Assembly: GCA_017508385.1 (NCBI GenBank)
Contig: JAFVZB010000058.1
Location: 1-41,129, forward strand
Reading direction: 5' to 3'
Source: Lentisphaeria bacterium
GTDB lineage: Bacteria > Verrucomicrobiota > Lentisphaeria > Victivallales > Victivallaceae
DNA length: 41,129 nt
In this document: piece after piece, positions 16,224 through 24,386 of the stretch
Layout of the letters: every line of letters begins with the position of its first letter
Numbering within the stretch: the first letter of the stretch is position 1
Program-made: the position numbers and the translations under genes
The notes under the pieces: generated by a model
Told to the model about the DNA's origin: nothing
The model's database searches: none
Seen by the model: only the letters and a program-made list of their open reading frames with translations

Positions 16224-18008
16224 ATGGGCAAAATAAAAGTTTCCGACTATATTTTCAAAACGATAACCGACAAAACCGATGTCGATACCGTGTTCATGCT
16301 TCCCGGCGGAGGCTGTATGCATCTGGTTGACTCCCTCGGAAAATCGGAGAAACTTGATTACATCTGCTGTCTGCACGAACAGGCGGCGGCGATTGCCGCC
16401 GAGGCGTATGCTCAGAACCGCAACAGCCTCGGAGTGACTCTGGTCACCGCAGGTCCCGGCAGTACCAACGCCGTCACCGGAGTTGCCGGAGCATGGATTG
16501 ATTCGACTCCGCTTCTGGTGCTTTCAGGACAGGCTAAGACCACCGAACTCATGCACGACTATCATGTGCGCCAGATGGGTATTCAGGAGGTCAATATCGC
16601 CGAAATCGTAAAGCCGGTCACCAAATATTCCGTCTGCATAACAACTCCAACAAAAGTGCGTTACGAGCTTGAAAAGGCTTTGTATCTTGCCATGAACGGC
16701 AGGCGCGGACCTGTCTGGCTGGATATTCCGCTTGACGTGCAGGGTGCGACCATCGACCCCGATGAGCTTGAAGGATTTGTTCCCGAAGTCGAAGCCGAGC
16801 CCGATTACCGCAGTGCGGCAAGTGAGATACTCAACGCTCTGCGCAACGCCAAACGCCCGCTGATTTATGCCGGCAACGGAGTGCGTGCTTCAGGTAAAGT
16901 CAATGAATTTCTGACCCTTGCGGAAAAACTGCAGGTTCCTGTCGCCCTGAGCTGGAAAGCCGCTGACTTCATGCCCGAAAATCATCCGCTTTACATCGGA
17001 CGCCCCGGAATAGTCGGTCAGCGCGGAGCCAACTTCGCCCAGCAGACCTGCGATGTACTGCTTATTCTCGGAACCCGCCTCGACCTCTGCCAGACCGGAT
17101 TCAACGCTCCGCACTTCGCTCCGGAAGCGCAGAAGTTCATGGTTGATATCGACCGCTGCGAGATAGATAAACTTGATACTCCCAACCTCAAAGGTTTCGC
17201 TCTCGATGCGGGAAAATTCATTGATGCCATGCTTGATTTGCAGCCTGAAAAGCTGGATTGTCAGGCGTTCCTTGCCCGCTGCAAAGAGTGGCTGCGCCGT
17301 TATCCCGCTGTTCCTGCTGAACTGCTCGACCCGGCGAGAGAGCAGGTCAATCTCTATCAATTGGTCGATGTGCTCGGCAGGGAGCTTGCCGACGGCGATT
17401 TGCTCATCCCCGGCAGTTCCGGAGCTTGCGCCGAGGTTACGATGCAGGCGGTTCCGGTGGTGAAAAAGATAAGGATACACAACACTCCCGGACTCGGTTC
17501 GATGGGGTTCGGACTCCCCGCTCTCATCGGCGGCTGTATCGCAAGCGGCAAAAAGCGCACCGTGGGAATAGTCGGTGACGGCGGCATGATGCACAACATT
17601 CAGGAGCTTCAAACTCTCTCACGACTCGACTTGCCGATCAAACTCTTTGTTTTGAACAACAACGGTTACGGCTCCATCCGCAATATGCAGAAAGGCAGAT
17701 TCAACGGCAACTTTGTCGCCTGCGACCCCGACAGCGGAATGTCGATACCCGATTTCGAGCGTCTCAGCTACGGTTTTGACCTCAGATATATGCGCATAGA
17801 CAACCCTGCAACTTTACAGGAGGATATCAGAAAAGTTCTCGATACTCCGGGAACAGTGCTCTGCGAAGTTGTGATAGATCAGAATGTGGGAACAGCTCCG
17901 CATTTAAGTTCAAAAGCACTTCCCGACGGCAGCATGGTTTCCCTTCCGATGGAAAACCTTGCTCCGTTTTTACCCGAAGATGAATTTGCGGAAAATATGA
18001 AATTTTGA
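16224..18008 (+). CDS. Acetolactate-synthase-like TPP enzyme (YerE-type candidate)
   Basis: A 594-residue thiamine-diphosphate enzyme with the standard three domains: N-terminal PYR with catalytic Glu in CLHEQAAAIAAEAY (about residue 52), a central domain (RPLIYAGNGVRASG, about 212-225), and C-terminal PP with GDGGMMHNIQELQTL (about 451) and LNNNGYGSI (about 477), the TPP/Mg motif. It resembles acetohydroxyacid synthase, but its place among sugar-nucleotide genes and the absence of a small subunit argue against branched amino-acid synthesis. In Yersinia, YerE-type enzymes transfer a two-carbon unit from pyruvate to a CDP-3,6-dideoxy-4-keto sugar, exactly what rfbFGH makes. That role is inferred here. 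Start ATG 16224 has TGAGGAG upstream. Confidence 0.85.
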   Translation: MGKIKVSDYIFKTITDKTDVDTVFMLPGGGCMHLVDSLGKSEKLDYICCLHEQAAAIAAEAYAQNRNSLGVTLVTAGPGSTNAVTGVAGAWIDSTPLLVLSGQAKTTELMHDYHVRQMGIQEVNIAEIVKPVTKYSVCITTPTKVRYELEKALYLAMNGRRGPVWLDIPLDVQGATIDPDELEGFVPEVEAEPDYRSAASEILNALRNAKRPLIYAGNGVRASGKVNEFLTLAEKLQVPVALSWKAADFMPENHPLYIGRPGIVGQRGANFAQQTCDVLLILGTRLDLCQTGFNAPHFAPEAQKFMVDIDRCEIDKLDTPNLKGFALDAGKFIDAMLDLQPEKLDCQAFLARCKEWLRRYPAVPAELLDPAREQVNLYQLVDVLGRELADGDLLIPGSSGACAEVTMQAVPVVKKIRIHNTPGLGSMGFGLPALIGGCIASGKKRTVGIVGDGGMMHNIQELQTLSRLDLPIKLFVLNNNGYGSIRNMQKGRFNGNFVACDPDSGMSIPDFERLSYGFDLRYMRIDNPATLQEDIRKVLDTPGTVLCEVVIDQNVGTAPHLSSKALPDGSMVSLPMENLAPFLPEDEFAENMKF

Positions 18009-18011
18009 TTT

Positions 18012-19145
18012 ATGGATAAACTCTGCCGAATATGCCGTGCCCCGCTGGGCAAAACTCTGCTGAAACTGGAAAATGTTCCGGCGGCAGCCCAGTTTATGCC
18101 TGCAACAAAAGAAGAGCTGGCAGCAGATACTCCGGTCGATCTGGATATCCGCTGCTGTTCCCGTTGCGGAGTCGTGCAGCATACCGCAGAGCCGGTCGGG
18201 TATTTCCGTGAAGTGGTGAGAGCTTCAGGAATATCAGAAGCGATGTATAAGTTCCGTCTGGAACAGTTTACAGAATTTCTTGAGCAGAATTCTCTGAAAG
18301 GCAAGAGAATTTTTGAAGCCGGCTGCGGCAGAGGCGAGTATCTGCAAGTCATGCGTGATGCCGGAGCAGATACCACCGGAGTCGAATACAGCAGTGAAAA
18401 CGTAAATTCCTGCCGCTCAAATAATTTGAATGTGGTGCAGAAGTATTTTGAAACCGGCAGTGAAAAGATAAGTAAAGAGCCGTTCGACGGATTTTTCGTT
18501 TTGAATTTCCTCGAGCACATTCCTGATATTCCAAGTTTCCTTGCCGGAATAGCCAACAATCTCAAACCGGGAGCTCCCGGTATCGTTGAAGTGCCCAACT
18601 TTGATATGATACTTGAAAACGGACTCCTGACCGAGTTCAGCACCGAACATATATACTATTTTACTGCTGAAAATTTGCGGACGGTACTGGAAAATAACGG
18701 TTTTGAAGTCGTGGATATCCGAGTCGTCTGGCACGACTACATCATATCCGCCGTGGTGAAAAAACGCACTCCTGCTGATTTGTCGGATTTTGCCGCCCGG
18801 GGTGAAAGTATCTCATCGGGCTTGCGCAGCTTTGTTTCCCGCCACCGCAAAACCCTCTTCTGGGGAGCCGGACATCAGGCTTTGACTGTGCTTGCGCTGG
18901 CGAAGATGAGCACTTCTGAAATTACTTCCGTCATCGACTCATCGCCAGATAAGCAAGGCAGATTTACCTTTGTCACCCACATTCCCATCGTCTCACCTGA
19001 GATACTTGCTTCAACCGATGCCGATGCGGTCGTAGTTGCGTGCGGAGGCTACTCCGATGAGGTCATAAATTTTATCAGGTCAAATTACGGCAGCCGCTTT
19101 GCCCTCGCAGTGCTGCGTGAATATGGAGTGCAGGAAATATGTTGA
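18012..19145 (+). CDS. Sugar C-methyltransferase (zinc-binding N-terminus, SAM-dependent)
   Basis: A 377-residue protein with three domains: an N-terminal zinc-binding region (CRIC at 5-8 and CSRC at 49-52), a class I SAM-binding domain (FEAGCGRGEY, residues 101-110), and a C-terminal Rossmann-like domain (FWGAGHQALTVLALAKM, then VIDSSPDKQGRFTFVTHIPI). This architecture is that of NDP-sugar C-methyltransferases such as TylCIII/NovU, which methylate a carbon next to a 4-keto group. It would add a methyl branch in this pathway; the sugar and position are not determined by sequence. It starts 3 nt after the TPP enzyme and overlaps the Nudix gene by 7 nt. Confidence 0.88.
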   Translation: MDKLCRICRAPLGKTLLKLENVPAAAQFMPATKEELAADTPVDLDIRCCSRCGVVQHTAEPVGYFREVVRASGISEAMYKFRLEQFTEFLEQNSLKGKRIFEAGCGRGEYLQVMRDAGADTTGVEYSSENVNSCRSNNLNVVQKYFETGSEKISKEPFDGFFVLNFLEHIPDIPSFLAGIANNLKPGAPGIVEVPNFDMILENGLLTEFSTEHIYYFTAENLRTVLENNGFEVVDIRVVWHDYIISAVVKKRTPADLSDFAARGESISSGLRSFVSRHRKTLFWGAGHQALTVLALAKMSTSEITSVIDSSPDKQGRFTFVTHIPIVSPEILASTDADAVVVACGGYSDEVINFIRSNYGSRFALAVLREYGVQEIC

Positions 19146-19642
19146 ACGCCATTGCCGCGCTGAAAAAATATATCACCGACCCCACGGCGGGACTTCCTGA
19201 GGAAATATTCCGTTTCGTCACCACATTGACTCCGATGGTCAATGTTGACTTGCTGGTGAGAGATGGTGACGGCAGAGTTCTTCTCACCTGGCGTGATGAC
19301 CTCGGCGGAGGCTGGCATATCCCGGGGGGAATAGTGCGGCTCAACGAAACGCTTGCCGACCGTCTGGCTAAGACCGCCGCCAAAGAGCTTGGCTGTACGG
19401 CAGAGTTTTCTGAGTCTCCCGTTGAGGTGAAAGAGTTTATCTTTCCTGAGCTTGCCGAAAGGTCACACTTCATATCGTTTTTGTATTCCGCAAAACTGAC
19501 TTCCGCTCCTCCTGCGGAACTTCACTCGATATCGGGCAAAGCCGCACCGGGGCAGTACCGCTGGTTCGGCTCTGCTCCGGAAGATTTATTGTCATATCAT
19601 AATTATTATAGAAAATATCTAAACACAAGGAGTCTCTCATGA
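19139..19642 (+). CDS. Nudix hydrolase, GDP-mannose mannosyl hydrolase-like
   Basis: A 167-residue Nudix protein with GGGWHIPGGIVRLNETLADR followed by LAKTAAKELG. The classical REUXEE part of the Nudix box is altered (Lys-Thr-Ala-Ala-Lys-Glu). That substitution is known in GDP-mannose mannosyl hydrolase (Gmm), which hydrolyses the sugar-phosphate bond and not the diphosphate, so the protein need not be inactive. It may trim a side product or release a sugar in this pathway; the substrate is not shown. It overlaps both neighbours (7 and 4 nt), indicating strong translational coupling. Confidence 0.82.
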   Translation: MLNAIAALKKYITDPTAGLPEEIFRFVTTLTPMVNVDLLVRDGDGRVLLTWRDDLGGGWHIPGGIVRLNETLADRLAKTAAKELGCTAEFSESPVEVKEFIFPELAERSHFISFLYSAKLTSAPPAELHSISGKAAPGQYRWFGSAPEDLLSYHNYYRKYLNTRSLS

Positions 19643-20703
19643 GCAACGAACTCAACAGTGTCGAGCAATCACGCCGCAACTATCTGAAAGAGCAGAAACC
19701 CAGAGTCTATGAAAAGGTTATGCAGTTTTCCGACAAGGTCGCCCGCGGAGAAAGCATTGCCATTATCCAGTTCCAGTATGATTACACCTGCAATCTGCGC
19801 TGCCAGCACTGCTCGGTGAAGCGTTTTCAGGGTAAAAAGGAGGGACGCACCTTCACTCTCGATGATGTCCGTGACTTCTGCCGTCAGGCGGATGAGCTCG
19901 GACTCGCCAACTTCGTTATCACCGGCGGAGAGCCGCTGGTGTTCCCCGATTTCGATAAACTTGTCGAAGCCATCGACCCGAGCCGCTTTTATATCGTGAG
20001 CGACTCCAACGGCTGGCTGCTCGATGACGAAAAAGCCCGCCACCTCAAGAGCATCGGAGTCGATAAGATCCAGCTCAGTCTCGACAGTCTCGACGCTCAG
20101 GAGCACGATGAGTTCCGCCGCCGTGCCGGTTCTCACGAGCGTGCCATGCGTGCCATCGACGCCTGCCAGAAAGCGGGCTTGAACATCATTCTGTCAACGG
20201 TGGTCACCCACCAGAGAATACACTCAGAGGAGTTCATCGAATACCTCGAGTTCGCCAAGTCCAAAGGAGTCGGCACCTTCGTGACCTACGCCAAGCCCGT
20301 GGGCTCGTGGGAGGGCAAATTCGATATGCTCGTGACCAAAGAGGATATGGCTTACATGCGTGATGTTCTCGAAAAGAAATACGATGTGTTCACTCACCTT
20401 ACTCCGTCGTACGGACTCGATCTCGGATGTATCGCCATGAAGCGCATGATATCGGTCACCAAGTACGGCGATGTGATGCCGTGCCCCTATATCCATGTTT
20501 CAATCGGCAATGTTTTTGAAGAGCCGCTCAAGGATATCATCGAGCGCGGCATGAACATCAAATGGTTCGGCAAACACGTCAACACCTGCCTGATTGCCGA
20601 GAGCCGTCCGTTTATCGACAAATATATCGTACCGACCTACTCCAAGGAGCTTCCCGTTCCTATGTGCGAGGTGTTTTCAGAGTGCGATATGATCAAAAAG
20701 TAA
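19639..20703 (+). CDS. Radical SAM enzyme of the surface-sugar cassette
   Basis: A 354-residue radical SAM protein. The [4Fe-4S] triad is in DYTCNLRCQHC (Cys51, 55, 58; CxxxCxxC), followed by the SAM-binding ITGGEPL (about 94) and SLDSLDAQEHDEFRR. A Cys-bearing C-terminal half (CIAMKRMISVTKYGDVMPC, CLIAESRPF, and MCEVFSEC at the end) suggests a SPASM/twitch-type second cluster. Such enzymes act on peptides, sugars or nucleosides. It overlaps the Nudix gene by 4 nt (ATGA) and is followed 4 nt later by a sugar reductase, so a role on a sugar substrate such as epimerisation, dehydration or a rearrangement is inferred. A peptide substrate cannot be excluded, but no small peptide gene was found. 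Confidence 0.85.
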   Translation: MSNELNSVEQSRRNYLKEQKPRVYEKVMQFSDKVARGESIAIIQFQYDYTCNLRCQHCSVKRFQGKKEGRTFTLDDVRDFCRQADELGLANFVITGGEPLVFPDFDKLVEAIDPSRFYIVSDSNGWLLDDEKARHLKSIGVDKIQLSLDSLDAQEHDEFRRRAGSHERAMRAIDACQKAGLNIILSTVVTHQRIHSEEFIEYLEFAKSKGVGTFVTYAKPVGSWEGKFDMLVTKEDMAYMRDVLEKKYDVFTHLTPSYGLDLGCIAMKRMISVTKYGDVMPCPYIHVSIGNVFEEPLKDIIERGMNIKWFGKHVNTCLIAESRPFIDKYIVPTYSKELPVPMCEVFSECDMIKK

Positions 20704-20707
20704 GCGT

Positions 20708-21610
20708 ATGAGAGTTGTCATTTGCGGAGCGACTTCGCATATTGCCCGTGCCATCGCTCCGTTTTTCAGTGAGCACGAACTGATACTGTTTGCCCGCAAC
20801 CCGCAGGGATTGCAGGGGGAAAATGTGTCAGTTGAAAGCGATTTCAGCCGCCTTGCCGCCACTCCGTGCGACGTGCTGATAAACTGCATCGGAGCGGGTA
20901 CTCCCAATATCGTAAAGAGCGACCCGTCTCTGTGGTTCACTGTGCTTGAAAAGTTCGACACGCTGGCGCTCGATGCGTTGCGCAAATGCTCACCCGATGC
21001 GCTCTACGTCCACTTTTCAAGCGGAGCGGTTTATGACCGTGACAGCAAAGTTCCGGCTTCAGATGAGTCATCGAGAACGGTTTTTCCCAATAATATCGAA
21101 ATTAAAGACTACTACTCCATCGCCAAGCTCTACGCCGAGGCAAAACACCGCAGCATGAAGAGTTTGCGGATAATCGACCTCAGGATATTTTCTTTCTTTT
21201 CGTCGCACATAAAACTCGACTCAGGGTACTTTATGACCGATCTTGTGTCGGCACTGGTGAATAAAAAAGAGTTCATCACCAAAAGAAGCGATATCGTCAG
21301 GGATTTTCCCGCTCCGGCCGACCTTGCGCAAATAATACTAAGAGCCGCCGACATGGAAATAAACGACTCTTTTGACGTGTACAGTGCCCGTGAGGTGAAA
21401 AAGAGCGAGATAATCGAAGAGTTTTCTTCACAGTTCGGTCTGAAAGTAAGATACGAGGAGTGTCAAAATACTTCTCCCAACGGAGACAGTGATATCTATT
21501 TTTCCAAGTCACAGAAGCTGCAGCGTGAGCTTGGATTTACTCCGCAATACACATCCATCGAAACGCTTGTGGATGAGACACGGAAAATTTTGCAAAAACA
21601 GGAGATTTGA
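20708..21610 (+). CDS. NAD(P)-dependent sugar-nucleotide reductase/epimerase (extended SDR)
   Basis: A 300-residue Rossmann protein with a nucleotide-binding loop VICGATSHIARAI, the CDVLINCIGAG segment, Ser-region HFSSGAVYD (about residue 106), and the catalytic Tyr/Lys pair in YYSIAKLYAEAKH. The motif set places it with extended SDR sugar dehydratase/reductases. It is a candidate for reducing the keto group left after the TPP and methyltransferase steps, analogous to YerF, or for the missing rfbD step; sequence alone does not decide. It lies 4 nt after the radical SAM gene and 2 nt before the glycosyltransferase. Confidence 0.8.
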   Translation: MRVVICGATSHIARAIAPFFSEHELILFARNPQGLQGENVSVESDFSRLAATPCDVLINCIGAGTPNIVKSDPSLWFTVLEKFDTLALDALRKCSPDALYVHFSSGAVYDRDSKVPASDESSRTVFPNNIEIKDYYSIAKLYAEAKHRSMKSLRIIDLRIFSFFSSHIKLDSGYFMTDLVSALVNKKEFITKRSDIVRDFPAPADLAQIILRAADMEINDSFDVYSAREVKKSEIIEEFSSQFGLKVRYEECQNTSPNGDSDIYFSKSQKLQRELGFTPQYTSIETLVDETRKILQKQEI

Positions 21611-21612
21611 AT

Positions 21613-22557
21613 ATGAGCGAAAGAAAACGCATCGTCATTGCCGGCGGATGTTATAATGAGGTGGAAAACATTCCTGAGTTGTATGCACGCTGCTGCGAAG
21701 TGATGAAAGAGTTCCCTCAGTATGATTTTGAATTTCTCTTTTCGGATAACTGCTCGACCGACGGCACCCGTGAGGTCATCCGTGAGCTTGCCGCCAAAGA
21801 CAAACGGGTGAAAGCGATATTCAACTCTGCCAATTTCGGACATATCCGCAGTCCGTACAACGGCTTTATCAATGCTTACGGTGATGCCGTTATAAACATC
21901 TGCACCGATTTGCAGGACCCTCCTGAACTCATTGCCGATATGATCCGTGAGTGGGAAAATGGCAGCAAGGTGGTGATCGCCGTGCGCAACAAGACCCAGT
22001 GCAATCCGCTGATGGAGTCGGTTCGCAACTTCTACTACTATCTGCTGAAAAAATCCTCTCCCCACGAGGATATCATCAGGGGATTCACAGGGTTCGGACT
22101 CTACGACAGAGTTTTTATGGATTCCATCCGCAAATTCAACGAGCCCTATCCGTATTTGCGGGGATTGGTTTCTGAGATCGGTTTCAAGCGCACCGAGCTT
22201 ACGTTTGAACAGCCTGCCCGCAAGCATGGTATCACCAAGAACAACTTTTTTACCCTCTACGACATGGCGATGACCGGATTTGTGCACCACACCAAAGTTC
22301 CGCTGCGTCTTGCGGTATTCAGCGGTTTTGTCATTGCATTTTTGAGTCTGCTTTCGGCTGTCGGTTACTTCATATACAAGTTGTGCAACTGGGATAATTT
22401 TCAGGTCGGAATAGCTCCGCTGGTCATCGGATTGTTTTTCTTTTCCTCAGTCCAGCTCATATTCATCGGCATCGTCGGCGAGTACATCGGAGCGATTTGG
22501 ACTCAGGTGAAAAACAAGCCGCTGGTCATCGAAGAGGAGAGGATAAATTTTGATTGA
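21613..22557 (+). CDS. GtrB/ArnC-like membrane glycosyltransferase (family 2)
   Basis: A 314-residue GT2 enzyme: nucleotide motif CYNEVENIPELYARC, DNCSTDGTREVI, and metal/donor motif TDLQDPPELI at about residue 97. Two C-terminal transmembrane helices follow (about 228-252 and 260-290). This matches undecaprenyl-phosphate sugar synthases of the GtrB/DPM1 type, acting at the inner membrane. Paired with a GtrA-like protein it should load a sugar onto the lipid carrier and flip it. The start is ATG 21613 with GGAG upstream, and it overlaps the next gene by 8 nt. Donor sugar unknown; the cassette product is the natural guess. Confidence 0.9.
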   Translation: MSERKRIVIAGGCYNEVENIPELYARCCEVMKEFPQYDFEFLFSDNCSTDGTREVIRELAAKDKRVKAIFNSANFGHIRSPYNGFINAYGDAVINICTDLQDPPELIADMIREWENGSKVVIAVRNKTQCNPLMESVRNFYYYLLKKSSPHEDIIRGFTGFGLYDRVFMDSIRKFNEPYPYLRGLVSEIGFKRTELTFEQPARKHGITKNNFFTLYDMAMTGFVHHTKVPLRLAVFSGFVIAFLSLLSAVGYFIYKLCNWDNFQVGIAPLVIGLFFFSSVQLIFIGIVGEYIGAIWTQVKNKPLVIEEERINFD

Positions 22558-22969
22558 CCCATCGAAACTGCCGCTGTTGAACCGTCTGTCAGAAGCTCAG
22601 TATCAGGCGGCGGCGTACCTGGCCGCCGGCGCTTGGAACACTGTTTTCGGAGTCGGGATATACACTCTGGCTTATTACTTCACCGGCAAATACATACACT
22701 ACATGATACTTGCCGTGATATGTAATATTCTGGCAGTGACCAATGCCTTTTTGTGTTACAAACTCTTTGTGTTCCGCACCCGTGGAAACTGGTTGAAAGA
22801 GTATCTCAAGTGCTACACCGTTTACGGAGCAGGAGCACTCTGCGGTATGGGGCTGCTGTGGTTTCTGACCGCATTTTTCAAGCTCAACCCCATGCTTTCA
22901 AATTTACTCTCAACCGCCATAGTGGCAGCTGCAAGTTTCTTCGGACACAAATACTTTTCATTCAAATAA
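22550..22969 (+). CDS. GtrA-like lipid-linked sugar flippase
   Basis: A 139-residue membrane protein with four hydrophobic helices (about 20-45, 48-70, 88-108, 115-137). Helix 1 carries AAYLAAGAWNTVFGVGIYTL and the C-terminus FFGHKYFSFK, typical of the GtrA/DPMS family. It starts at a TTG that overlaps the GT2 stop (ATTTTGATTGA), with GAGGAGAGG upstream, so translation is coupled. Role: transport of the undecaprenyl-phosphate sugar made by the preceding enzyme. Last gene of the operon; repeat copy B starts 9 nt after its stop. Confidence 0.9.
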   Translation: MIDPSKLPLLNRLSEAQYQAAAYLAAGAWNTVFGVGIYTLAYYFTGKYIHYMILAVICNILAVTNAFLCYKLFVFRTRGNWLKEYLKCYTVYGAGALCGMGLLWFLTAFFKLNPMLSNLLSTAIVAAASFFGHKYFSFK

Positions 22970-22977
22970 CATAGATT

Positions 22978-23096
22978 TGTTCCCGATATGGGGAGATGAT
23001 GCGGGGAAAGAGGGAAAACTTCTTTTCACGAGAAAAGAAGTTTTCCCTCTCTCCCCGCGCCCCTCTCTCCCTTTCAAGAAAAGCGGGGAAACTTTT
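22978..23096 (-). repeat. Palindromic dispersed repeat, copy B (inverted)
   Basis: The same element as copy A on the other strand, with the loop CACGAG in place of CACGGG. Its CTCCCCATA end abuts the gtrA-like 3' end, the orientation seen at copies A and D. It lies between two convergent transcription units (gtrA-like, plus; M19-like, minus) and is the only hairpin found there, so it may end or protect transcripts from both sides. The stem has one mismatched position. Confidence 0.85.
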
Positions 23097-23129
23097 TCCT
23101 TTTACTGCATCATCTGCTGCTGCGCATTA

Positions 23130-24371
23130 TTAAAACGCATCAGGAGCGTTGGCGGCAAAGACTCTCAGGAAGTTTTTGCCCAGTATTTTGGCTATGGTTT
23201 CATCTGAGAAACCTCTTGTCACCATGCCGACGGTGTAGAGCGGCCAGTTTATCCAGGCAAGCGAACCGTTGACAGTTTCCTTCGGATTTTTGGGAGCGTG
23301 TTTATTCTTTTCCCAGATCCCCCACCACTGGTTGCCGGTGAACTCACGACTTTTTGCGTCGTAATAGGGCAAATCGGATGTATCCCAGCCGTGACGGTAC
23401 TGCAAATCGGTTCCGATCTGGACGTGGTCATCGCCGATAAGTTTCACGATATACTCGATGTGATTGAGCAGCATCGGCAGGTCATCCGAGCCGCCGAGCA
23501 TACCGGGATAGGCGTAAACTCCTACCAGACCTCCGTTGACGGCGATGGCTTTGAGAGTCTCATCGCTTTTGCAGCGGATGAAATCATTGAGTGCCCTCGC
23601 ACCGGTATGGGATGCCATTATCGGTTTGGCTGAGGCTTTTGCCGCCTCCTGACTGCTGCGCTCGCCGGTGTGGGGAACATCTACGATGATACCCGCCTGA
23701 TTGAGTTTTTTGATCAACTCAAAACCGAGATCGCTGAGACCTCCGTTTGCGGGCTCGGCGCAGCCGTCGGCGATAAAATTGCGGCGGTTGTACGAGAGGT
23801 GCATCATGCGGACTCCGAGGTGTTTCCAGTCATCTATCCACGAGAGCTCCTGTTCGAGAACCTGCAATTCGCCTACGATGGGAGGACCGTTGACGCTCCA
23901 GACAACGGCGATACGTCCTGAATCGTTGATCTCCTTGATCTCTTCCGGACTGCCTGCCTGAGCGATGGTATCTCTGAAGTGCCTGAGCAGTTGAAAATTG
24001 CATCCCATTCTGCGGATATCCTCTTCACGGGATTTACCCTCAGCCACGGTCTGCACCATGCAGTTGAGTCCGGAAGCGCGCAGTGCGGAACGGAACAGTT
24101 TGCAGTTTTCCTCATCGGCGCAAACAGCATCACAGCGTGAGTATTCGGTGCGTTTTGCAAGTTCACGGTGACCGACACTGCGGTTGAACCAGTATGTGTA
24201 TTTCTCTTTTACTTTGTCGTTCCAGCTGTCTTCGGGAAGAAATCCGAATCCATCCATGGCAAAGAGATTGCTGTGAAGTTCAAGACCGTGTTCCAGCTGA
24301 GCCTGAGTCGGCTGAATGGCTTTCAAAGCGCTGTTCCACGCCAATTCGTGATTTTCGGAAATAAATTGCAT
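23130..24371 (-). CDS. Membrane dipeptidase-like protein (peptidase M19 family), atypical metal site
   Basis: A 413-residue protein with the M19 core: AVVWSVNGPPIVGELQ, HLGVRMMHLSYNRRNFIADG, GIIVDVPHTG (first His of the second metal set), MASHTGARALND, and IGTDLQYRHGW (Asp ligand). The early HxD motif of M19 enzymes (DGHxD) is replaced by MDGFGF at residues 39-44, so one metal ligand pair is missing. It may bind one metal, use other residues or act on a non-dipeptide amide. No signal peptide. It starts 15 nt after the prepilin stop with AGGTGAG upstream and is the last gene of the six-gene operon. Confidence 0.8.
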   Translation of the reverse strand: MQFISENHELAWNSALKAIQPTQAQLEHGLELHSNLFAMDGFGFLPEDSWNDKVKEKYTYWFNRSVGHRELAKRTEYSRCDAVCADEENCKLFRSALRASGLNCMVQTVAEGKSREEDIRRMGCNFQLLRHFRDTIAQAGSPEEIKEINDSGRIAVVWSVNGPPIVGELQVLEQELSWIDDWKHLGVRMMHLSYNRRNFIADGCAEPANGGLSDLGFELIKKLNQAGIIVDVPHTGERSSQEAAKASAKPIMASHTGARALNDFIRCKSDETLKAIAVNGGLVGVYAYPGMLGGSDDLPMLLNHIEYIVKLIGDDHVQIGTDLQYRHGWDTSDLPYYDAKSREFTGNQWWGIWEKNKHAPKNPKETVNGSLAWINWPLYTVGMVTRGFSDETIAKILGKNFLRVFAANAPDAF

Positions 24372-24386
24372 TTAACTCACCTGTGA

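Noticed and set aside
16224..18008. Acetolactate synthase of branched amino-acid synthesis (ilvB)
   Set aside because: No regulatory subunit or other ilv gene is near, and it is tightly packed among sugar-nucleotide and glycosyltransferase genes.
19139..19642. Degenerate Nudix box as a sign of an inactive enzyme
   Set aside because: The same substitution pattern (loss of REUXEE with retention of the later Glu) is normal in GDP-mannose mannosyl hydrolases, so it is a subfamily mark and not evidence of decay.
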